In this document: piece by piece, positions 55,309 to 64,000 of the stretch | How positions within the stretch are numbered: position 1 is the stretch's first letter | Layout of the letters: every line of letters starts with the position of its first letter | Assembly: GCA_941918925.1 (NCBI GenBank) | Contig: OW799233.1 | Location: 171,224,235 to 171,288,234, forward strand | Length of the DNA: 64,000 bases | Origin: Phyto melanocephala | Lineage: Eukaryota > Arthropoda > Insecta > Diptera > Rhinophoridae | Direction: 5' to 3' | The notes under the pieces: model-generated | The model's database searches: none | What the model saw: the letters and a program-made list of their open reading frames with translations, nothing else | Told to the model about the DNA's origin: nothing | Translations under genes and position numbers: made by a program

Positions 55309-56690
55309 CTAGAAGTACCCGGACTGCTTTGCTGCCCGAACAAAGTTTTTACGTTGTATTCATTAGGAGAAATATTTTAACATTTTATGCAGTAATTGTC
55401 ATAAATAGTATTTCATTCGTTCGCGCGTATCACTGCCCCTTCTCCGATTTTTTTTTTGGTTTAAATAAAGAACTTATTATTAAAAGTAGCTCGTATTAAG
55501 TTTAAACCGAATAGAGATTACAGTTTTCCAGAAATGACATCAAATGTATTTTTTGATATGAAACTTAATTTATTTTCTATGTATGGGAGGTACCATGCCC
55601 TCTGCTTTGATCATATCCAAAATAATTATTGGATATTTAATACCAGGATTGAAAAATCCAACATTTATTGTTCCTAAAATAAATCATAGGAGTTGTTTTG
55701 TGTGGGGTATTACTTCCCCTACACTGATCGTATCAATTTTTAGTTTGAATAAGACAAATGGGATAAAAGTAAAAGACAAAAAAACATTATAGGCGTATTG
55801 GTTTTTTATATATCTCATAAAATGTATTTTTTTATATTGAAGGTGCCGCGCCCATTGTTCTTTTTTATGCCATTTTAAGCTCAACTATTTACTATATGTT
55901 ATTATAATATTCGATACAAATTTTGAAGATTTAGATACTGTACAGTCGAATCTTAAAAAGTTAATCAAAATATTCCAAGGGGTATTAACTTTTCTGAACT
56001 TTTTAGTTTTCTAAGCGCGTTTTTTTAGACGAAAAAAAGGAATAAATAAAGTATGTTATAAATTTTAAATGTAATACACAACTTTTTTTAGACGACTGAC
56101 AGCTAACAAGAACTTCAACAGCAATGTTGAAGATGGGCAACATTTTTGGCAGCTCGAAATAAACAGGAATTTCGGGAAATACCGTAATCTATTAAACAAA
56201 ACTAAAGATTTAGCGTTGCCACTGAGAAGATTTTAAGTGAACAAGCTGCCACTATTATCACTAAAACAGCCGTTGTTTTAAAAAAAATTAACACGCTTTT
56301 TAGAGCTGCACGTTGATAACGAAAAACTGTTAACTTATCCGCGTGTTTAAATTTTACGCGAGTAAACTTTTCTAAGATTCTACTGTACTGTTGAGGTTGG
56401 CACCCACTTTAAACTTTAAGGAAAAAAATAGATTATTTAATAAAAATGACAAATCGGTCCAGCCATTCTACGATAAACTAAACTGGGGTTGGTTACTTTT
56501 TCTTTCCGTAAAAACCTAAATTATGTTATATAATATCATTTAAAAAAAATAGCAAAATCGATGCAGTCATTCTTAAGTAATGTGATGACGATATTAGATT
56601 TTTATTTTAAAGATAATTTTTGGTGATTTCTGGATTTAGGCTTTCTATATAAGCTAGGGCAAAGTAAGACTCGATTATTAAAAAATAAAA
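55309..56690 (-). mobile_element. Second Helitron-like element, 5' end unclear
   Basis: On the minus strand it ends in AAGCAGTCCGGGTACTTCTAG at 55309 followed by T, a Helitron-like 3' terminus. The body includes the common insect motif CCGATTTGTC near 56450 (complement of AAATCGGTCCAGCCATTCTA). A pogo-like MITE interrupts it at 55943-56385. The 5' end is not located, so the right boundary is approximate. Confidence 0.45.
55943..56385. mobile_element. pogo-like MITE
   Basis: 443 bp flanked by TA (55941-55942, 56386-56387), with inverted ends CAGTCGAATCTTAAAAAGTT (left) and CAGTAGAATCTTAGAAAAGT (right, read inward). Further inside, both ends carry variants of GTTAACTTNTC/CGCG motifs. CAGT ends with a TA target fit pogo/Tigger elements. 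There is no clear transposase reading frame. Confidence 0.7.
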
Positions 56691-57191
56691 TGCATACAGG
56701 TATGTATATCACAGATACATTTCATTCAAAAATGAAATTGAATTTGCATTGTGCTTCTTTAGAAATAGCTAAACAAAAATTCGAACCACTTTTTTTCTGA
56801 GCGAAATTTTTGAAGACATTCCTTTTAACATTATTCATATACAACAGCTCTCGGTGAGCATATTTTTAGTGGAGAATTTCAACTACGAAATTTCAACTAT
56901 TCCGATCGGAATGTGTGACACGCTTGATAATTAGTTTTATTTTAATGTACAATTTATTTGTGTTTTATGTGATTATATGTAATACACCTGACATTTAACG
57001 CTTTTATTTAATGCAATTTTTCCACATTATGTATTTTAGAGTGTGCTTGTCGAATTTCACACTGCATATTCCATACATGGTGTGTAACAGGGTTGCAAAA
57101 TGAGAACATCAAAATTGTACCAAGAAGCTCATAAAATTGTACTTTTTCGACCCCAATTGTACCAAAAATGTTATTTTAAAATTTTTTTTTA

Positions 57192-57214
57192 TCTTCTATA
57201 TATATAAAAGTGAA

Positions 57215-57251
<37 letters not shown>

Positions 57252-58197
57252 GCTATAGACTCCGAAACTGTAAAACCGATCGGGCTCAAACTTTGGTAAG
57301 TTGTTGTACACATGCCAGGGAGTGTTTATGGGTGAAAAAAGTGGGCGGGGCCACGCCCATAAAAACTTAGTTATCAGTTTAAGCTACTTGCACTTGACCG
57401 ATTTTTCTGAAACTTTGCACACATATCGAGCTGTCATGACTAAATAATTTCGTAATAACAAAAGTGGGCGGGGCCACGCCCCTAAAAAAGTTTTAATTTT
57501 GAGGAACTTGCACTGGACCGATTTTTCTGAAACTTTGCACACATATTGAGCTGTCATGGCTTTATAATTTCGTGATTAAAAAAGTGGGCGGGGCCACGCC
57601 CATAAAAAAATAGTTATCAGTTTAAGCTACTTGCACTTGACCGATTTTTCTGAAACTTTGCAAACATACTGAGCTGTCATGACTTTACACTTTCGTCATT
57701 AGAAAAGTGGGAAGTGCCACGCCCATTAAAAAAAGGTATCATTTTGAGGTACTTGCACTGGACCGATTTTTCTGAAACTTTGCACACATATTGAGCTGTC
57801 ATGGCTTTATAATTTCGTGATTAAAAAAGTGGGCGGGGCCACGCCCATAAAAAAATAGTTATCAGTTTAAGCTACTTGCACTTGACCGATTTTTCTGAAA
57901 CTTTGCAAACATACTGAGCTGTCATGACTTTACACTTTCGTCATTAGAAAAGTGGGAAGTGCCACGCCCATAAAAAAAGGTATCATTTTGAGGTACTTAC
58001 ACTGGACCGATTTTTCTAAAACTTTGCACACTTATTGAGCTGTCATGACTATACAGTTTCGTAATTAGAAAAGTGGGCATTGGTACGCTCATAAAGAAAA
58101 AGTTATAGTTTTTAGCCTTGCACTTGATATTCGATTAAAATTTAGAATGCGATTAAAATTCATGAAGGGGCGTAGCAACGCGCGCCGGGATTTCTAG
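57192..58197 (+). mobile_element. Non-autonomous Helitron nested in hAT
   Basis: 1006 bp beginning TCTTCTATATATATAAAAGT after an A (57191) and ending GCGCGCCGGGATTTCTAG before a T (58198). These are TC and CTAG termini with an A/T target. A potential GC-rich 3' hairpin lies in AACGCGCGCCGGG. Near the 5' end there is a (TG)n run (57219-57249) and the AACCGATCGGGCTCAAACTT motif. The body is mostly a tandem array (57387-58110). No Rep/helicase coding. Confidence 0.75.
57387..58110 (+). repeat. Six-unit tandem array, about 120 bp per unit, with GC-box palindrome
   Basis: Six units each begin ACTTGCACTGGACCGATTTT then TCTGAAACTTTGCACACAT. They carry GAGCTGTCATG and close with AAAGTGGGCGGGGCCACGCC then CATAAAAA. 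Unit starts are at about 57387, 57505, 57625, 57745, 57864 and 57984. They alternate in sequence, so pairs of units form about 240-bp higher-order repeats (57502-57741 and 57742-57980 are almost identical). The GGGCGGGGCCACGCCC block is a near-palindrome of two GC-box-like halves; it is well kept in some units and degraded to GGGAAGTGCCACGCCC in others. Confidence 0.85.
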
Positions 58198-58930
58198 TTT
58201 TAAATAAAAGCCAGAAAAAACATAAACATAAAATACAATTGTACATAAAAATTCATTTTTGTAATATTAAAATAACCATTTGTACTTAAAAATTCATTTA
58301 TACTTTAAAAGTATATCTTTAAAAAAGGAAACTGCACTAAGATATACGTATACATATATATGTACATATTTAAACATAAAATAAATTACATAAAAAGTCT
58401 AGCGATGTATTCATTAGATCAAAATGGTTTTGACAACAAATTATTTGGTATTTTGAAACTAAAACAACAAGAATTTGATGACCTTAACAAATCTTTTGTC
58501 TGTATAAGACGGTAAACTGTAGGCACATGAAGCCTATTTCTTCTTCTTTCGTTTTAATAATATTTTGGAAGGAAAAAATCGTCTGCGAATGTGGAACTGA
58601 TAATATCCCACCTACAACTCTTGAAAGTTCCGGAAACATTAATTCATTCAATTGGTTTTTCATTTCAGAAACTTTAGCCCAAAAGTTGCATATACTTTCA
58701 TTTTTAAAATCTTTTAATACTTCTATATCCGTCAGGGATCTAAACTGTGTATTAATTGAGTCAAAATTTGTGTATTCGTTTGGAAAAAATTTTATTAGAG
58801 GTGGTATTATGCTATTCGTAAACTGAGAAAGTTAGTAAATTGTACCAAATTGGTAATTGGTGTACCATTGTACTTTTGAGGTTTAAATTGTACCACAAAA
58901 AGTACAATTGTACCAACTTTTGCAACCCTG

Positions 58931-59943
58931 GTGTGTAAAAAATAAGAAAATTTTTACTTTAAATGTTAACCTGCATTTGCAGTATAAAAATATTTATCTG
59001 GCATTAGCTGTTTTGCAAGTCAATTGTTGTTTGTGGCGCCAAAAACATGTTGTATGTGATGAAGCAAATATTTTTAATTGTGTGTAAATAGTTAATTTTG
59101 GCAGACATGCGCAATAACAAATGGATCGTGCAACTGACAAAGCCACTGTTAAATACATAGTGTGTAGAAGTACCTTTTAGTATGGCTATAACATTTAAAT
59201 TATCACAGCCTTGTCTGATTTATTATGGCAAGAGCTTGAATTATATTAAATAAATGTGTTTTTGGGCATTATTAAATACAAATCAAAAGGAAAAAATATC
59301 TACACTATCAAAAAGCCGGTAGGGCAAGGGTTAAAGGGCACAGACAAGATCAAGAAAGTTGAAATGATTAAACAAAAATATATTTAGACAATTTTCAATT
59401 TGTATATGACCATCTAATATTAAGTGCATTCTTCGGATTTCTGTGATTGATTTACATATGTATGTATTAGTGACTAAAAGTCATTAATTTTTTGAGATCT
59501 TAAAGGAACCAAATAACATTAACTTTGAAGGTATTTTAATCTAAATTTGTATTTAAATTTTTTTTTTTTACATATAAAAATATCTCTTATAAGTTAATAA
59601 AATTTTATTTACACGTGTTTGTTGTTCAACGAGTATCACGAATAACAGCTAGAATCAAAATACATACATACAAAAATATGTATTTTATTGCGTGTAAATG
59701 TTTCTTTTTTTTTTGTTGAGAAATGGGACTGAAGCAAACCAAAATTAAAAACAAAAAAACAAATAATAATAATAAAAAATATTAAAAAAAAAACAGTTAA
59801 TGTCCATATTAATTATAGTAGAGAATTAAAAAAAATGGAAAAAATGTATAGAAAGTCAACCAGACTACTTGTGGCATTTATTAAAAAAGAACTTAACAGA
59901 ACTGAAAAACAACAAAACAAAATTATAATAAAAAGAGACATAC
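58931..59943. other. AT-rich intergenic DNA
   Basis: Nothing recognisable beyond A/T tracts. Confidence 0.4.
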
Positions 59944-59990
59944 TTGTCATCAACATCGCGCACTTTGGACGCAGTGCCAAAGTCGTGCAT
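59944..59990 (-). CDS. Candidate first coding exon (weak)
   Basis: On the minus strand, CCAATATG gives a start with A at -3, followed by MHDFGTASKVRDVDD and a split codon ending AA|GTATGTC, a plausible donor. The stretch is GC-rich for this region (GACTTTGGCACTGCGTCC). It ends with two bases of a codon. That phase does not fit exon 1 of the PHLDB-like gene (which needs phase 0), but it would fit exon 4 or exon 6. It may belong to another gene, an alternative isoform, or be chance. Confidence 0.22.
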
Positions 59991-61413
59991 ATTGGCAACG
60001 GATGTACATATATAACAAAAAAGGAAAACTATTTATGGCAACCCATTAATTTATTTATTCATTCATTCAGTCAGCAATTCACTTAAACTTTAGAATAAAA
60101 AGAACTCGTTACAAAATAAATATGAATAAATAAAATACATACAATAGTCTTATTGCCTGAACGACCGACCTTACGCATTTATTCTATAGTTGGCTTTAGG
60201 GCTGTGACCTGTGTGTAACTGTGCCCTCCTTTCTTCGGTATCAGTTATCTAATTCAGTTGAGGGTTTTATGTTTAATACAAAATTAAAATTTTATTAAAC
60301 TTAATAAGAATAAAGTGGCACATAATTTATTCTATACTTGAGAAAATACAATTATGTTTGAATTTTTGAGCGAATTAGTAAATTTATTTTAAAATTAGAG
60401 GATAGAAAATAACAGAGATCAGTGATAAAATTGGGGTTTTTAAATGTTTAAGATTACGCATAATAACTTTAACATTGAACTTTAAACCTTTAATTGTTAA
60501 ATACAAAACTAAGATGGAGTATGAAGACATAATTCTATTCTTAATTTTATCTTAATTTCTCATTGTATTAGGGGAGAGGTTAACATATTGTCGCTAACAA
60601 TTCAAAGGTTTTTTATGTAATTCAATTCGAATAAAAAATGTAGGAATTTGTAAACATTGAGTTGCAATTATCGGAAATATGCTTTTACAAATGTTTAAGT
60701 TATTTTTTGACCTCTGTGCAAAACATTCAAACATGTAAAAGAGGTAACATACATACATGCATGAGGTTAAGGCTAAGTCAGCATTTATATTAGTATGGAT
60801 TAGTTAGCAAAATTTCAGAATATAAATTTATTGCTCTACACCGATAGACCTAGAATCGTGCTAACAAATGAGTAAAATTTGTTATGACTCATTGAGGTCG
60901 AAGTTTTTTTTGGTACAACATGATCATTTCTAAACAACATAAATCTGATGCGAACGAAAAAATGCACTGACCTCCTTTAGTAGAGCATCATTAGTGCGTA
61001 TAACATCAGTACATATTTATTTTTTTATTAATTAAAAGAAAAACAAAAACCAAACTTGTCTAGTAAAAATTCTGACAAGTTTCCTAAAATGATACAGCTG
61101 TACAATCCAGATGAAGTCTACATATGGCTGCATAAACAGTGTAGGTGGTAATTTAAAGCGGAAATGTTGATTTATTATTTACCTAGTGTAAAAAAAATAC
61201 ATAAAAAATGTCAGATCAAATTGCCATTTCATTTATTTATGATTTTGAACATTAAAAAAAACTGGAAATACATAGTTCTTACGAAAAATAAAAAATCTGG
61301 GAATCGATTTAAAAATAATCATGTATTTATTTGAAGAACAAATGAAATTAATGAGAATACTTTAGAAGAAGTAATTGCAATAGGGCAAAATCAAACAAAG
61401 GTGTTTTTACATA
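59991..61413. other. AT-rich intergenic DNA
   Basis: On the minus strand 60100-60260 has moderate GC with AACTGATACCGAAG and GGTCGGTCGTTCAGG, which might be leader sequence for the candidate exon at 59944-59990. No firm feature. Confidence 0.3.
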
Positions 61414-61415
61414 TA

Positions 61416-62050
61416 AAGGGTGTCAAAATTTTGAGGTGTCATTATAATTGTATTAAAAAGATTTTTTTTGAGCTTTTAAAAATATTTTTATTTCAGTTTA
61501 TTGCAAATAGGTTCTGGTTAAAAATTAAAAACTGTGTTGGCCAAGTGACCACCCAAATGTCTCGGCAGGCTCCTAATCATCTACCAAAATTCTTAATCAC
61601 GTATTTTAATAAGCCTTTGTCAATGGTTAATATCTGCTCATTAATATTGCATTTAGCTATTCAACTGTTGTGGAATTGTTGATTTCAAGAACCCTACAAA
61701 AAATAGTCTAAAGGTGTCAAATCGCACAATCTTGGTGCCCTACGAGAAATAATGCAATTATGTTCTTTCGAACTTTTGTTTCAAAAGATCCATTGTTACT
61801 TTTAATGTGTGGCAAATGGCACTATTCTGTTGAAATCACATATTCTTAACGTCTAAATCATAATTTATGGCCACCAAAAAATTTGGACCATCTCCATGTA
61901 GCGATAACCATTGATAATTTAAATTTGGACTCCCCTTATAAAATAGCAAAATACGAAGCTTCTTCCTTGAGAATGTAGGATAGTTTTCCTTTATAACTGT
62001 AACAATGAATTTATTCCTCAAATTGATTATGGTTTTCTACAAATTGTTAA
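61416..62050 (-). mobile_element. Mariner-like relic, minus strand
   Basis: The left end AAGGGTGTCAAAATTTTGAGG follows a TA (61414-61415). The minus-strand transposase is broken: WLSLHGDGPNFLVA (shifted GDRYR.M...F.WP), DLDVKNMWFQQNSAICHT (the second-aspartate block, with Asp to Asn), LLKQKFERTQ and IVRFDTFRLFFVGFLKST (from CDLTPLDFFLWGFLKS, with the third Asp region altered). The right end was not identified, so that boundary is approximate. Confidence 0.6.
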
Positions 62051-62635
62051 AAATTGGAAATTTTCGGAACCAAATTAAGTTTGATCAATATAAAACCAAA
62101 ATTATTTATATATGTACAAAATAAGTTTTTAATCGATCCCTCCCTAGCAAGAACACTACACATCATTTCATGAATAAAATTACGTGCACTGCTGATGGGT
62201 TTATACATCAGTATTTGCTATCATTTTATTAAGGGCAATGTAAAAAACTGATGTAAATATTTATGTACGTGTGATTTTATTTCTCTCTCCAACTTGTGAA
62301 CTTAGAACATGTATCTGAACTGCTCACTCTAAAGCTTTCTTACTAATCATTCCTGACTAATCATTCCTGATGAGAATAACGTTAGGACTGAAAATCATTC
62401 AAGATAAAAACATACATCATGACTGACTAATCAATTATGATGTACTTATATATTATCAGAGTTAGAGTCAGTAAATCATACCTGATAAATAATACCATCA
62501 AAGCTGACCTATTATCCATGATGTATAAACAAGTTAACAAAGTTAAAGAAACTGATTTTTAAATTTTTAATTTATAATAGTAAATAACTTTTTTTAAATA
62601 TTTAAAAGAATATGTTATGTATATACTCTGTTATA
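62051..62635. other. AT-rich DNA with a short clustered repeat
   Basis: At 62335-62520 the motif CTGACTAATCATTCCTGATG and related forms (TGACTAATCAATTATGATGT, GTAAATCATACCTGATAAA, TGACCTATTATCCATGATGT) recur at irregular spacing. Origin unknown; no genes. Confidence 0.4.
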
Positions 62636-62637
62636 TA

Positions 62638-63516
62638 AAGGGTTTTCCAACAGGCACGCTACAAAAGTAGACCGATAGGGACAGCAAACTACGCCATATT
62701 TTTTGCCGCTCGTTTGACATTTCTCTTCAGTAAGGTTTGCCATTTCATGATGGAAAGATATACGAACCAATAACGAGACGAAATTATTAAAATTTACTAA
62801 GGAAATTCGGAGTCAGTGGCCTCAACGTAAAGATTGCTACGTCCAAAAAAATCATCTCTAGCGATGAGGCTTATTTCTGGCTGAATGGCTTCGTCAATAA
62901 GCAAAATATGTGTTATTGGTCAGACAGCAATCCACACGTACTCCATGAGTCATCATTGCATCCCGAAAAAATTACGGTTTGGTGCGGTTTATGGGCCGGC
63001 GGCGTCATTGGGCCGTACTTCTTCCGTGATGATCAAGACCGGCACGTTACTGTGAATGGGAATCGCTACCGTTCAATGATAACAGAATATTTTTGGCCCC
63101 AATTGGATTATATGGACTGTGGTTCCACCAGGACGGCTACACAGTGAATGTCACAATCAATTTATTGGAAACCAAGTTTGGAGAACGTGTTATTTTACGA
63201 AATGGTCCAGTCCTGTGGTGTTACGTCAAGTCTATGGTCTATGTCAACAAGCCAACGACGATTGATGAACTTCGTACGAATATCGAACGTGAAATTGCAG
63301 CTGTATCGCCCGATTTATGCTTGAAAACCGTCGAAAATTGGGTTCAGCGTCTGGACTTCTGCAAGCGTACCCATGGTATTCATTCAAAAGAAATCGAGTT
63401 CCATACATAATGGCATCGAACGTTCTTTTACAGGAGTAAAGAATTTCATTGATATCCAAAACCATTTTTGTTTTATTAAAAAAAAACTTTTGTAGCGCTC
63501 TTACTAAAAAATCCTT
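62638..63516 (+). mobile_element. Mariner-like element, internally deleted
   Basis: 879 bp between TA dinucleotides (62636-62637, 63517-63518), with ends AAGGGTTTTCCAACAGGCAC then GCTACAAAAGT and AAGGATTTTTTAGTAAGAGC then GCTACAAAAGT. The transposase opens at 62750 (MERYTNQ, then stop codons). It jumps by deletion into the first-aspartate block (IISSDEAYFWLNGFVNKQN) and runs SLHPEKITVWCGLWAGGVIG then PYFFRDDQDRHVTVNGNRYR SMITEYFWP. A one-base frameshift near 63117 precedes LWFHQDGYTVNVTINLLETK (second Asp). The segment with the third Asp is deleted between GPV and LWCYVKS. It ends at 63410. Confidence 0.92.
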
Positions 63517-63518
63517 TA

Positions 63519-64000
63519 TAATTAGTCATATTTTTGGAATAGATTTGTGGCTTTTATTTACTGCCTTTCTGATATTTCTTCTAAACTGAATTTTGATGTT
63601 GAAAGAAATCAACATTGTGTTTGAATAAACTTTTTGGGTAAAGTTTCAGTTGTCAATTTACGTTCAAATTACTTCGATTTACTTAGAAATAATCATAAGT
63701 ACTTACATACATATATAAGTATGTAAATATGAATGTATGAATATCTTTAAGCTATATTTAAATGTGTGTGTGTACCTACTAATAGTAATTTCATTCAACA
63801 TAAAGTAAACTGACAAATATGTAGGAAGGAATATATTTTTTCCAAAAGATATTTAATGAATTAACAAGTTCATTTTTTAATTTAAATAACTTTTCTATAA
63901 TCAGCTACTTTCTTTAAGTACATACTATTTATATTAACAATAAGCATAAAATTAACATTTTCATTTTAAGCTCATTTAAATGAGCTTTCACTGTAATTTA
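63519..64000. other. AT-rich intergenic DNA
   Basis: Nothing recognisable before the window edge. Confidence 0.4.

Larger units (their letters stand above)
57088..58930 (-). mobile_element. hAT transposon, 8-bp TSD, C-terminal transposase remnant
   Basis: 1843 bp flanked by identical GTGTGTAA (57080-57087 and 58931-58938), with ends CAGGGTTGCAAAATGAG and CAGGGTTGCAAAAGTTGG. Subterminal GTACAATTGTACC-type motifs repeat at both ends. On the minus strand at about 58820-58520 lies the hAT dimerisation region: FWAKVSEMKNQLNELMFPEL then SRVVGGILSVPHSQTIFSFQ NIIKTK, where the family has FPELSRV...LS.P.S.ADVER.FS..N.IKTK.RN. The upstream catalytic region is missing. A Helitron (57192-58197) is inserted within it. 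Confidence 0.88.

Noticed and set aside
57137..57370. 77-codon frame across the (TG)n run
   Set aside because: It crosses a hAT/Helitron boundary and a microsatellite (Cys-Val repeats); not a plausible gene.
58527..58826. 99-codon plus-strand frame
   Set aside because: The minus strand here encodes the hAT dimerisation remnant (FPELSRVVGGILS), so the plus frame is a shadow.
59813..60086. Frames of 61 and 83 codons on opposite strands
   Set aside because: No homology. A different minus-strand frame in the same place gives the weak first-exon candidate instead.
1..64000. CRISPR array, rRNA, tRNA or bacterial operons
   Set aside because: The tandem arrays seen are satellite-like or simple repeats, there are no spacer-repeat patterns, and no cloverleaf or rRNA segment was recognised. 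The sequence is eukaryotic.

Overview
The window is a piece of a higher-fly (Diptera, calyptrate-like) nuclear genome. The DNA is very AT-rich, introns run to many kilobases, splice sites are canonical GTAAGT/CAG, and nearly all recognisable non-genic sequence is decayed insect transposable elements (mariner, Tc1, pogo, hAT, Helitron, non-LTR, and a TA/GTCY-type dispersed repeat like Drosophila mini-me/DINE-1). This identification is inferred from sequence style. No ribosomal, tRNA, bacterial or viral genes were seen.

One host gene is supported: a minus-strand gene of the PHLDB/LL5 family (FHA domain plus coiled coils; the family also has a C-terminal PH domain). Six exons can be assembled with matching phases: 24467-24353, 18424-16629, 16562-16390, 15960-15131, 15063-14955 and 3459-3291. 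Together they give 3192 nt, or 1064 codons. The FHA domain is split between the first two exons. The C-terminal part, including the expected PH domain, must lie beyond the left edge. Any upstream exons lie to the right of 24467; two weak candidates for first exons or promoters are listed (about 37.9-38.15 kb and 59.94-59.99 kb).

Layout. 1-3290: intron with a mariner relic broken by a clean hAT insertion. 3460-14954: an 11.5-kb intron with a mini-me-like repeat, a pogo element, a 5'-truncated non-LTR element and a mariner. 14955-18424: the exon cluster. 18425-24352: a 5.9-kb intron with a MITE, an unidentified relic, a mariner and a mini-me-like repeat. 24468-64000: upstream or intergenic DNA containing mariner, Tc1, hAT, Helitron and Harbinger-like relics, several mini-me-like copies, and a nest in which a Helitron carrying a 120-bp GC-box tandem array sits inside a hAT element.

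I found no multi-gene system. The most notable structures are an internally inverted segment in one mini-me-like copy (about 53080-53350), the Helitron-borne GC-box array (57387-58110), matching deletions that removed the same catalytic block from two mariner copies (28418 and 62638), and several target-site-duplication-verified nested insertions.
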